Positions 50,701-63,199 of a stretch of 64,000 bases of DNA are shown piece after piece. The notes beneath the pieces were generated by a model that was not told where the DNA came from, ran no database searches, and saw only the letters and a list, made by a program, of their open reading frames with translations. Both the position numbers and the translations under genes were made by a program. The stretch lies in NCBI GenBank assembly GCA_013396915.1, contig VWZL01002847.1, positions 124,001-188,000 of the forward strand. The letters run 5' to 3'. This DNA is from Stercorarius parasiticus. Taxonomy: Eukaryota; Chordata; Aves; Charadriiformes; Stercorariidae. Every line of letters starts with the position of its first letter. The stretch's first letter is position 1.

Positions 50701-53700
50701 CTTTGGCTATGTTGAAGCTTTCAGTACTTAAGTATGTCTGCTATATTTATGTATTCAGTCTGATGTTTCCTGCATCCACGCATTTTGCTGTCCCACCTGT
50801 AAGTTAACACCCTCTTCCCACACAAGAAAGCCCAGTATCCAACAGAAATACTCATACAATTCCAGGAAAAGAAGCACCACATCTCCATCCCCTCGGCTGA
50901 CACAGAAGGTGCACAAGTGCTCTTCCTCTAGACTCCTCTTCACTATTTTTAGGGGATTACCCAGGCTGCGGATTAACAAAGCTTCATCTGACACTTTCAC
51001 TACAGAAGTGTATCAGTATTATACATCCACATCACAGCGCTGCCTCACTGTACCTCATCACAAAACTTCTTTGGATTGGATTGGGAGGATGTGGGAGATG
51101 GACAGTCTCTTCATCCATCCATTCATTACATGCCTAGAGTGTATACATGAAAGCAAACCGCCTCAGAATTTCAGTCGCCTTCATCAGAAAACTAACCTGA
51201 ATCCAGTGTGAAAAGATGCAGACTACAGGATACCTCCAAAGATATTCCTCGTCCATACCAAGCGCAGCACAGACTGAAGACGGATGTCTCTAGAGTCTCC
51301 ACTTGCCAGACTTGTTTTACAGCTCTCGGTTCAAGCTGACCTACTGTTCCTGTTTGCTTAGAGAAGGCGCGAGAAGAGGGAGAATCTCAAAGGATGGTCT
51401 ACAAGCACCATGCCAGGAAGCCCATCACAAAGGGCCGCAGCAGGTCAGCACCGTGGAAAATCTCCCTTGCGGACAGGAGAGAGGTGTCCCTGCAGAAGAC
51501 CACTTGAAGCCATGGCTTTCCAGGGCTGAAATCCTCCACAAACTCTACAACTGCCATCCCACCTGCCTGCAGTCGAAGATGCAGAAGCACGCAGAAGATG
51601 TACAGTCAGGGACAGATGCAGAAACACTGATGCCCTTCTGTCTCACATGAGCCTGGCCATACCAGCCTGGGCCCTGCCTGCACCCTGTCCCAAACCTCTG
51701 CATTCCAAAGGGCAAGTGTTACTAGAGACAGGGCTCAACCATGGTGAGGGGATAAAGACAACACAGCCCACCCTGGGTAAAAGACACCCACAGAGAGCAG
51801 CGCAGTGAGGATTAGGCCAAGGAGGACAGATCCAACTGTCCACAAGCTGTAAGTAAATAAAGTCTTCTTTGTTAAAATGAAGACAAAACAGAGGTGGATT
51901 TGATGAAGCATGAAGACTCTGGAAGCCAGCCCAGCTTCCTTTATTAAGGTAAATAAGGTAATGCAAAATCAATATATGAACTAGGACATTTATTGTTCAT
52001 ATAAAGATTTCTATAGTTTTTTTTTTAACATGCGGGGAAAGGGTAAAGTGACAGTGATCAAACCTGCTCCCAGCAATTTCCAGAGATACTAATGAAGAGA
52101 GAACAAAGCCCTGTGAGACTCGAGGCAACAGGTCTGAGTGGCTTAATTTTGTCACAAGGAGAAGAGAGATGCATACATCATGGGATTCATAGAATCACAA
52201 GCACATTTACTTTGGAAATACATGCTTGCTGAAATTTAAATTTTACCCAGCGTAGCTACAGGACAGAAATGTTCCCAGGCTGCAGTACCTCTCCTCTTCC
52301 ACAGTCTAAACCCTTGATCCACCTTCTGTGCAACTTTTGATCTGGAAGTGCCACTGAACGCTAATTGAGGTCTGCCAGCAGGAAGGCGGGAAAACCCTTA
52401 TCAGTCCAAAAGGCTGTAAAGCCGCTTTGACCAAAACAATGGAATAATTGTTACTGGATATGTAAGGTTAACATTAGAGGCATATAATTGCTTTCCTACT
52501 GTCAACATAAAATGGGTAACAGGAAGAAAAGGAAACAGAATTTTTGCATACTTCAGGACTTCAAACAGAAAAGGCTGCAACACAATCAAAAGGAGCTTGG
52601 GAATAATAATAAAGATGGGTGGGAGAGAAGACAGACAGCTTCCTACAGAAATGTACATTTCTCTGACTATACACATCTATATACAGCGAAAGGAACCTGT
52701 AAGTAAGAGATGATTGTATAGCATACAAGATTTATACTAAGGATCTGAGTCTGAAGGAAATCAGGCTAAAATGATGAAAATTATGTGTTTTAGAATGTGC
52801 TCAATGTATTAAATTTGTGTTTTTCTCCTATGCAGTCAAGGCTTTGCCTATACTTGGGATTAGCTCCAATCCATTCATGAATGGCCAACAGGCACCTGAA
52901 ATGCAGAAGTAAATAAATGTTGTCAAATAACTGGTGCAAGTGGTAACTTTTATGGCTACACTTTGAAGTTGACTTCAATTTGATTACTGCCAAGTGATGG
53001 TTGAATCCTAAAGGAAGGTAAGACTGAAATTTTAGGAGGCCTTGTTTTGCTTTGCTCTGTAAGAGTGCATCTCATGTGTTTAAAATAAAACTAAATTTTT
53101 TTGTCTTTTCTTTACTGTGATTACCAGAAATTAACATCAAACCTTCTTCTAGTTTGAGCTGAATGGAATTAATTGTTAAATCTTGATAATTTATTAGTTA
53201 GCACTCCTAAAGGTACCAAACCTTGGTGTCATGAATGCCCAGAACAGATAAGTCAGGACAGGTGAAATGTTTACATTTCAGAAGTTACCAAAAACCTTAC
53301 AATTTTCATTCCAAACAAAAAAGATGGCAAAAGACTTAGTAAGCACAGTACAAAAGAAGGCGTGAGCAAAAGGAGCCACCAGAGAGGCATTTTTCTCTTC
53401 CTATTTTTTTTCTAGGAGTGTCAACATTACAGAAAGGAATATTGAAAGGCCTTGAAAATGTTATATTTTCCTACAAAGGTAGTTTAGCTTATGTTGATTT
53501 CAATTTCATATGCTCCAAATTAATTTTAAAAGAAATTTTTAAAAAGTCCTATTTTTTAAAAACCGTAATAGGTCAGTGTCCATATAAAACCAGAAAGAAT
53601 TCATTAATTAATGAAAAATCTGCTTTAGCTTATTTCAGCCAGGCAGGGTTAGCCTATTTCAGAGAAAAAACCCAACAAAATATATCTTTACTAAACAAAA

Positions 53701-56112
53701 AGATTATATAATTATCAGTCACACTAACGTATTATTACACTACATATTGATGAAACAGACTTTGAGATTGAATAAATGGCAGAGAGTCCTAAATTTAGTA
53801 CATTACACTTAAAAGATCAGAGGCTTCCTGATTTTTTGAGTACAGTTAAAAATAATTTTTTGGTGCAATTAGTTATATTTTTTAAGAGTGGAGCACTCAG
53901 TGGAGTTCTTCTAAAGCATCAGAGAAGGGTTGGTATAGGGCATTCAAATCTGTGTTTGTTAGATACTATTATATACCTGGAAATGCAAGGAAAAACAAGA
54001 TAGAATGTTTTTCTCCAGTAAGTAGTGGTGACAGAGTAATCACTATCCATGAGTAATATCTCATATGGATAAAGATATCTATTTTTTAACTATAGCTGTT
54101 GCTGGATCCCTACATCAGTATGCTTTGAGAAAAAATACTCATTCCTGCAAGAATCATCCAAGTTGAGAAAATCTGTAACACCAATACTAGGCTACTCACT
54201 GCTCATACTCACCTCACACACTGCTCAAATTTAAGTGCAAACATTCTATATAGATATAAATCACACTATAGGATCACCTATACATTCATCTCACCAGAGC
54301 ATATTTGGCGTGGGTTATTTCGCGAGTGTCGTCTGCCATGCAGGATTTGGATGAATCTTGGTAGGACCCTAAAATGTCCTTCCCTTAAAAGGCGGCGTTG
54401 AGACATTGATGTGTATCCCTGTATCTTCACCAAGTTATTCACCAAAGGAAATAAAAAATCAGCTCTTCAGAATTACACTCTTCTAATGCACTGAAAGATA
54501 CTCTGATTTTGTTTTAAAACGTCAATGGAACATAAAATTTCTTTGTCAAATTCAAACTAGCAAAAAAGATAAAAAAGGAAGGCAGATTTAAAGAACTGGA
54601 AATGGGTACAATTCAGCTATTTGTATTATATGTGCTTTTCCCGAGAAACCAATACCCGGTTTTACTACTAAGGAAAAAGGAAAATCGGTTGTACTTAATG
54701 GATGGAAAATGCCAAGACGGTTTCTGCACAAAGCTGTATGACCCTCTCACTTCCTAGCATGCTGCACCCAGCAGACAGGACATCTTGCCACAGCTTTCAG
54801 TTTGCTTTCAGTGGGGCTAGTATGAATAAAGAAGGCACAGCTTCTCACGTAAGCAGGACAGACTAGCAGATGAAATTTTCCCAAAAAAAGCATGAAACGG
54901 TCAGTTGTTCAGTGTTTCATCCAAAATAACTGTATCCAAACTGACAGCCCTTTGCTGTTTCCGATGAATAAAAGCCCTCGCAAAACATCCAGTTTGTTAG
55001 AGCACGCCAGCCGCACACGGCGATCCAAAGCCGCTGCTCATCCCAAGTAGCTGGTACTATCACCTCCGTCTTCACATCCTTCTCCTTAAGGGGAGGGATG
55101 TTCAGTCGTTGTAAAGAGACATCCAACAGTTCTCCTGAAGAAGGGCAAGTTGAGGGTCCTTCTTATAACTTCACCGTCTTGCTCATAAGTTCACAACTCA
55201 GCACTCCAAGGGCAGAAATCTCACACTAACACTTGCTGTATTTCCTACTTCTGTGTCTGAAGCACCCTGTATTCCTCAGGGGACAGCAAATCAAATGAAA
55301 ATTCTGTTGTCAATGCACTGTTGTCGATTAGAAACTCCTCTTCAGTTTGTTTCCCTAAGTTAGACTCTCACCATCAGTCCGTCCCCTCTTCCTCCCCCTG
55401 AATTTGCACAGAAGTGAGGACTGAGTCCCTCAAAGGCAAAGCCTGTTTCCAGGATATGCAAGCAGAGAGGTCTCACAAGAAAAACGTGAATCTTCCTGGG
55501 AGTTAACAAACAACTAATAGGAAGGAAGGGAGGGGAACTGAATCCCAGGCTTTCTTAAAACATATCAGGAAACCCTACACTGTCTGTTCCCCCTGTCTTT
55601 TTCAATGCAGGAGAGAGGAAATTGATAATGCTGCTTTACTTGGCAGTTAACATTTCCCTCTCAGTTCTGTTTAACTATGTCCTGTATGGTCACAGATCCA
55701 CCACAACCCCAATATATACCACTGTGCACATCAAACTGAAGAATTAAGTGTTTTGAAATATGGTGTACCAACAACTATCATTACTCTGAAAGCAAATTAA
55801 AACAGGTAACCTTTAGTTAAGTCACACTGAAGTAAATATTAACTAACTTATTACAAAATACTAGCTTGAATATACCTTGCTAACAGAGGAGAATCATTAC
55901 AGATTTAGCTGGAAAATGTTTGACTTTCAACATGAAATCACAGGCAAATGTGACAATCTTGAAACATGACGATCCAGAAAGGTATCAATATAAATACAAA
56001 CTGACGCATTTCATGCAAATATCACTTGTTTTCCAAATTCATTACACTAAGCAGATAGGCCACTGCATACTGCAGCCGTGCTACTCATCCTGGATCAAAG
56101 GCCTACCAAGCT
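38754..56112. other. Long gene-poor stretch, no repeat family recognised
   Basis: About 17 kb show no exon I can defend. Two splice-like oddities are reported as findings (46699-46714 and 49905-49937), and a small CpG cluster lies at 54961-55109. An AAAT repeat is at 47657-47674. Frames on both strands are typical of random AT-rich sequence. Confidence 0.45.
47657..47674 (+). repeat. (AAAT)n short simple repeat
   Basis: About four AAAT units are present. Confidence 0.85.
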
Positions 56113-56163
56113 GAAGGAAGGAAGGAAGGAAGGAAGGAAGGAAGGAAGGAAGGAAGGAAGGGA
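56113..56163 (+). repeat. (GAAG)n microsatellite, about 12 units
   Basis: Uninterrupted GAAG units form an about 50-bp tract, the cleanest microsatellite in the window and probably length-polymorphic. Each unit includes the ETS core GGAA. It lies about 380 bp from the CR1 copy at 56545. Confidence 0.97.
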
Positions 56164-56544
56164 ACAGCTCAGTGGTGGAAAACCACCATGCTACACACTG
56201 CCACTGTACTATATATTCAGGGTTCAAACAAAAGAGGAACTGAAATAAGGCACAGCGTCCATGTTAGACAAAATTCCACATTTTCTTGTGCTGCTGGGGG
56301 GCACAAAGCAGTGGTTCTGGGAACAATAGCATCCGCAGAGACAACACAGGAACCTGCTCCTTGCTGCCAAGTTTCCAAGTGGAGGCACCAAATGCGACCA
56401 GGAGACGGCTGTGGCAGATTGCTAACCATCAGGGCTTTCCTCCTGCCTGGCAGGCTACTACTTGTTGGGGGCTTTTGGAGCACACCAGCCTCATGACCAA
56501 AGGACCCAATGTGACAATTGAGTGGGATACCAATGATACTACAC

Positions 56545-56972
56545 ATCACAGAATGGCAGGGGTTGGAAGGGACCTCTGGAGATCATCTACTCCAACCCCC
56601 CTGCCAGAACAGGTTCACCTAGAGCAGGTTGCACAGGAACGCATCCAGGCGGGTTTTGAATGTCTCCACAGACGGAGACTCGACAACCTCTCTGGGCAGC
56701 CTGTTCCAGGGCTCTGCCACCCTCAAAGTAAAGAAGTTCCTCCTCATGTTTAGGTGGAACTTCCTATGTTCAAGTTTGTGCCCGTTACCTCTTGTCCTGT
56801 CGCTGGGCACCACTGAAAAGAGCCTGGCCCCATCCTCCTGACACCCGCCCTTTAAGTATTTATAAGCGTTGATAAGATCCCTCCCTCAGTCTTCTTTTTT
56901 CCAGACTAAAAAGACCCAAGTGCCTCAGCCTTTCCTCATAAGAGAGATGTTCTAGTCCCCTAATCACATCTT
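56545..56972 (-). mobile_element. CR1 LINE 3' fragment, best preserved copy in the window
   Basis: The plus strand starts ATCACAGAATGGCAGGGGTT, passes the GGGACCTCTGGAGATCATCT and CAACCTCTCTGGGCAGCCTG blocks, and runs to GAGATGTTCTAGTCCCC. Minus-strand frames 56619-56813 ([20 protein letters not shown]) and 56860-57042 (DVIRGLEHLSYEERLRHLGL) are almost intact CR1 ORF2 C-terminal sequence. This suggests a younger insertion than the others. It has the same orientation as MCF2L, and its 5' truncation point is near 56972. Confidence 0.95.
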
Positions 56973-59900
56973 CTTCCAGCAGCCGAGCCACCAGGTAGAC
57001 TGTCCCAGTGGTGTTTTGAGCATGCGGTGACACTAGTGGCACACGATGGAAACCTCACCAACAATTTGTGCACAGGATTATTACAATGAAGCAAAAAGAC
57101 ATTCTCCTTGCTTTCTTCACATACCAAATGCACACAGAAGACTAATGACTTGAGTTGTAAAATTACTAAGTACACACAATCCTACTGAAAGCTAGCCATT
57201 AGCTACATGCCTGTCCGCAAAACAAGCTTTTAATCTTCTTTCAAGCACTCAAATTTGTGCCTAGAAGCAAAGAAATTAATCACAACAATGCCTATGGTGG
57301 TGCGCAATCAGAAGGAAACAGATGGTGTAATGCAGTGTTTTCCAAACAGCAGCAGCCTCTATCTCCAGGAAAATAATCTGAATATTTTCCCTTGCCATTG
57401 GCATCACTATAACAAAAGCTCCTATTAGAAGGATTTCTTCTCTGCTCTGAACTGCATCAGCAGACTACATAGCAGTCTAAAGATGGTAACATTCTTTGAG
57501 TGTTAGTTGGCAAAACCAACTAGACTGCACCTATCTCTTCTTTCACATCGCATAAACAGCAACATTCAATGGGTAACACCTCCACGATTATCTTTAAATG
57601 ACTACAAACAGCCTCATCGAACCAATAAAATCACAGCAATGAAACAGAATATTTTTTCTCATTATTCATTTCCAGGTCTGTTTCTGACCGCAGACAGTGT
57701 TGCACATTGACAACAGGAGCAGCCACACTGACTTATGTCTGTATACTCTCTCCGATTCTTCTTTTGAGTCCGGGGTATCTCACAATATTTTAGTACAATA
57801 ACTTCAAATTTTCTTGGGAATCACTAAATTAAGCTGCCATCGCTTTCATCACTACCAGATATTCTCATCATTCCTTTCATCTTTTTGTTTGTATAGGAGT
57901 CTTAGCTTTATGGGACATCTCAAATGCCCTACTGTGATTTTTCCTCCAAACCCTAACAATTATTTACAGGCCCTTCCCTACATCCTCACATTCAATGCAG
58001 CGCTGAAACATTCACATTATAGGACCACGTATACCCTCCTAACTGTACAGTGGAGGAGGCTCTGGTAGCAGAATCAACGCTGCTCTGGTGTTTCTCCTGT
58101 GTTTCTTCCACTCCTCAAAAGAAGTTAATCTTCATATCTGCTGATATACCATGGCCACTGGTGTTGCCATTTCTCTTTAATTGTAGATCATGTTTTTCAC
58201 GGAAAAGAGTGCGTCTCATGGACCAGAAAACATGGCACCTCTCATGCCTGGCACTTTGAGATCCCACCATGCACACGCCGCATAGGAATCCACCTGTGAG
58301 ATCTGGATCTACCACTTCTCCTGTCTTTTCCCCTGGAGTCCCTGCAGGGAGGAGATTTTGCAGAGAAACTGCAGTATCAGAAGTGCCACCACAACCCCGA
58401 TAAAAACCCAGAGGACGGACTGCAAGAGAGATCTCGCATGAAGAATATAAAAGACTATAAGAATTATATGGGAAATTGCATCTAACACACACATATGCAG
58501 AGCTCAGAAATTACTGTTTCGTGGAACAGTTTCTAAAAAAACAGATATAAGAGTACATACAAGGTAAATCTCATAGTCTTTTTAAAAAGGTGCAAGTGCC
58601 ATGTGTATCTTTCAGCATCAGCACATTCACAATAACAGTGGAAATGAAATGAGGGGGAAGAAAAGTGAAATGCTGTTTAGATTTTTCCATTTAAAGCATG
58701 CTTCATCAACTAGTGCTGCACACATATTTATTTTGTTGAGAACAGAAGTACAAACAGAAAGCTAAATTGGACTCACGCTACATTATTGAACAAAATTATC
58801 GTTTTGCACACATTAAAAATATAACATAGAAACTACTTCTAATCTGAAATGTAATCTGCTTTATAGAGTTCAACACCCATATACCATAACAAAGTAGTAC
58901 TGATTGTTGTTATGCTTAGTCCTGAACTTCCTTACAACTATACATAAATGTTGAATTATGGCACGTACTATGCTTGTGTTAATTTTCAAAATCAAAAAGT
59001 GGTTGACAAAAATTAATCCATGCCAGAGGCTAGTCACCAGGCTAAACCAGTAAAAAGTCAACTAGAGGCTGAATTTAAATGAAAAAGAAAGGGTGGCGGA
59101 GACAGTGAAGACACAGAACTTCATATTTTTATATCCACAAATTCCACAGGCTCTTGTAGAGGGAAAATGCTGAGGGAAAACCCGTGTGAAAACCCAAGAA
59201 ATAAATTATTGTTCCATTAATATTCTAATATTCTTGAAATACAAGAAAAGAATTAATCTTCCTTTTTCAATGTGGATGAGATGAATATAAAGTCTAGGTA
59301 CATCTTTTGGCTGTATTATTTTTATGCTTGTTAAAGCCGGATAGGTATTCTTGTATTTCACTTTCAGCTTACTCTATCAGAACATTCTAACAAAAAGTTT
59401 AGAAAGGGCTCCTATAGTGTAATATAGAGAACGTGTGAACTGAAATTACATTTAACAAAATACCATGACATATAAGGAGGAGCTGGAGTGGGGAGAAATC
59501 TCAGAAATAGATATGAATGGATACATATCCTGGCAAACGTAAAAGCTGTTACAAAAATATTCAGTATCTCCCCAAAACATAGACAGTGATATAAATTCTC
59601 AATATTTTGGTATTAATTTATTAAAGGTTAGGAGTTAAAAGAATTATTTGGTTTCACAAGAAATCTACACAGAAACCCTGAATTAAGTCACAAGAGTGAA
59701 TTAGGTTAGTTGTCCAAGCTTAATCCTAACTGGATGTATCTGCTCAGAGACAAACCGCGATTGTAATAAGCATCAGATGAATATAAGTAGATCAGGACTG
59801 AGATAAATGGACAGCTTGGATTCTATTTATACTTGCACATTATGCTGCTGAACCACAGCTGCCAGTCTTCCTTTAAAGCGATCTCTCTCAAAAAATAAAA

Positions 59901-62900
59901 TTAAACTAAACTAAATCCTAAAATCAATACAGAGTGTTTCATAATTTAAAAGTACAATAAGAAAGAAACAAGAAAAAAATCACAAGATATAAAATTAGGG
60001 TTTCAATATTCTGGAAGTGTTAATATTTAATTGTCAAGATAATGAAAAACTTGTAAAGCCTAACATCTGTCCCTCTAATTCAAGTAATCTTATATTGCAT
60101 GTCTGAATTTCCTGAGGGTTAGCAATACATTTGACCCATCTCCAAAAGAACAAGTTCCTCCACCATTAGCAATAGAAAATACTCAGAAAATCACAGTGGA
60201 TCAGACAAATAACTAGAAGAGAACAACTCTTTATGGCCAGCCAAGCAAAGTGCAGTCTAACATCTAAAATGACAGCTCTTCTAGTTTGTCCTTTAATGTA
60301 AGTCCTTTAAGTTTTGGAGGCAACTAGCAATCAATTTCAAAACTTCAGAGACATTCTGGGAAAGAGCATGGAAACTACCCTTACACTGGTGAAGACCAGG
60401 AGGGCAGAACATGGGAAAAGCCTGATTAGCACCTGCTGTTGTTCAAAGTTGCAGGTAAAGGCTACCGTGATACTGGAGTTAATTAAGCAACCATCGCCAC
60501 CAGTTCACTCATTTACTTAAATTCTGTTAGGTAAAATGACCTGGCAAATGACAATTACAAATTGGGGTTGAGCAGATTTGTCAGAGGTACATGGCTCACC
60601 TTTTTGGTCAGAAGTGAAGGCATGTGAAGAACAGGAATCTGTACAGATTAACAAACTCCTGGGAATTATTTCTGTCCTATGCTTGATACAGGCCCTTGCT
60701 TTCACCCAACCACACCAGCTCAGCTCTCTGTTCAGTATCCAACTGCTGCTGCTGCGAGCACAACACAAGGTGGGAGGTGACCATGGAAGGCAGCAGGCCC
60801 ACAGAGAGGGGATTTTTGCGGCAAAAGAAGGAGAAAGAAAGTGATGGGAGACCCTTGATGTCACTGCACAGCTGTGCCTGCACACCACAGTCATGGCAAG
60901 GGGAAGCTGCTGACATAAACCAGATAAAACAATGGCAGAGAAAAGAAGTAGCTTAAAATGTTTTATCAAATACAGCTTTATTGACAATGTCCTGTAAAGA
61001 TACTACAGTTTTAGGCACATTAGCCCTTCCCATCACGTGCCAGCTACATCTATAATAAATAATAGTAATCAAACTAAGGGGCTGAGGGTAAGCAGTTGCC
61101 TTTGTACATTAAGTTATACTAGTGGAAGCTCTGTTCAAAAATCATCTGTGTTTAATATGTGTGTATATATACGTATATATACATATCTATATAAACACAT
61201 ATGACCATATAAAAATGTCATATACATACAGTCAACATTGACTGACCTTCCAGCAAGCAGCTCTGTGCAGAATCAGATGGTGAAGAGAAAGCCAAAATTT
61301 GATGTTGAAAGAACTTTTGCTGGAATTTGGTAATACTGTAATTATGCTCAAAAGAGGGTTCTTGTTCAAACGTTGCATCTTTTAACAACTGCAGCAGGTA
61401 CACAGTATTTCCCCACTGGCTTGATTTCTGGCAGAAGCAGTCAGAGAGGGAAAGGGGGTTTGTGTCCATTTACCCTCTGGCCAGATACCGCTGATCTCCC
61501 CAGCTGGGTTTGCCACATTTGAGATCAGTGATCAGCTCACTAATGAAACCTGCACTTCTTTCATTTCTCTACAGGAGACAGAGCAACCTCTTGCAGCACC
61601 ACTTAGGAAGATGTTTCTCAATTGTTCAGAAAGGCTGATGTTCAGGACAGTGCAAAACCTATGATTAGATGGGTGATTTTAAGGTCTTTTCCTGAAGATG
61701 ATACCTTTGACAAAGTGTGGAACATGGTATGGACTTGGATCTATGCATCTAGGCAGCTCCCAGAAGGGGTGGGCCCTGGCCATGGCTTATAGTGTTCTCA
61801 ATAATCTAACGTGTACAGTGAGAAATGACTGCTGCGCACCTACATAAATAGATGACATTGTCTTGCTGTGTTACCACAGGCCAGAAGCACCCGTAGAGCC
61901 TTCAGTCTCTGCTACTCCATTTTCCTTCCCCTGAAAAATGTTCTCTGTTGCCATGTGCTTTAGACGCAAGGGATCCTGTGCCCAGCTCTCACCTCTTCCC
62001 TGTCAGGCTTTAATTCTTTTTCACATTTCACAATCCTCCCTCTTTAGTCTTTCCATGAACAGGATATTAATAAAGGAAAAGAGTTTTCAGTTGAGTAGCT
62101 GCTTTGAAATTCTTCTGCATGCACTGTTACACCAATTACAAATTTATATGGCAGTAATCCACTCAGCACAAAAGAAACAGTGCTATTAATACTTCACAAA
62201 GCTGGTATGCAGCTGTAAGTAATACCTTTTAGGGACCTTTTAGAAATGCTATAAAAATCCCTTGGCCCTAAGAACCTAATACGATTTTTCTCAGGCCACT
62301 ATTAGGATACGGCACAGTAGGTCTCCTATTGCAACTTTCTGAAATGGCCATAGGGGTGCAAGAGTGATAAATCATCTAAGAGTTTGGAGTAAGAATGAGA
62401 TTTTCATAAAGAATTTATGAACTGCTGATTTCAATGATCGTTCGTGCAGGCCTCCAGAAAAATAGGATTTTCCTTGTGTACAGATAAACATGTTTAGTTG
62501 AACTGGGATGAAGAGTGCTACTGGTGGGACATTCGGCAGATTACTAGACAGCCAAAGTTTTAGTCTGTTCAGAGTTAGTTTGCCTCATTCTGCTTATCAG
62601 CTAGTCAGTTCTAATAGACATATTTTAATTACACAGTCGTAATTAAAGACATTCAAACAAATAGATCTAAACACACAGTGAGAGAGACACCAAGGGTCTT
62701 TACACCATCTGGAACTGCAAAGCGCTAGGACAAGTCCACATTTAAGTTAAAAAATGAAAAGCTCTTTGACAACTAAGAATCAACAGAAAACGTCCTTCTG
62801 AAAACATAAAATAAATGCTGTATGATATGTAGTTACTTGGCTGTAACTCTTAGAAAGACTGAGAAACTCATTCCATCCATAGCATCGTACCAACAAGCAC

Positions 62901-63199
62901 CAACACTGAATACAGCCACTATCACACAGGTACCGTCTTTGACCTGACCCCATACTGCTGCCAAAGGGAGCATTCCCGCTCCCAGTAACCTCCCCCTCTT
63001 GCTTCCTGGGTGTGGGCACTTGCATGGCGAATTATATATGGATATGTTCCAGGTAGGACAAGCAGGACAGGGACACATGATGTGGCTCCTGGTTAAAGTC
63101 AATAACCCTGGCACAAAATGCGGTATGTGGAAAGCTGCTGAAATTACAAATACCTATTGTTTTCCAGGTTGGGCATACTGGTTAATGATTATTTCCTAA
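56973..63199. other. Non-coding DNA upstream of the end-of-window pseudogene
   Basis: No known repeat or gene is recognised. The longest open frame of the window (156 codons, minus strand, 60517-60987) lies here, but it starts with TTG and matches nothing I know. A terminal-exon-like segment with a predicted membrane helix lies at 58309-58419 and an alternating TA tract at 61157-61206. Confidence 0.45.
61157..61206. repeat. Alternating TA/TG tract with a 22-bp palindrome
   Basis: A low-complexity stretch of alternating purine and pyrimidine contains a perfect 22-bp palindrome at 61162-61183, centred on ACGT. Confidence 0.85.

Noticed and set aside
52188..52201. TTCATAGAATCACA, resembling the start of an antisense CR1 tail
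   Set aside because: Only about 14 bases match and none of the following CR1 blocks is present.
54205..54230. Strong donor-like site GAG|GTGAGTATG on the minus strand
   Set aside because: In the phase required by the next MCF2L exon it is preceded immediately by a TGA stop.
56286..56753. 155-codon plus-strand open frame
   Set aside because: Its second half is the antisense strand of the CR1 copy at 56545-56972, so the frame is a by-product of the repeat.
60517..60987. Longest open frame in the window (156 codons, minus strand) with a hydrophobic, signal-peptide-like start
   Set aside because: It begins with TTG. The first ATG comes only after the hydrophobic part, no domain is recognisable, and no splice context was found.
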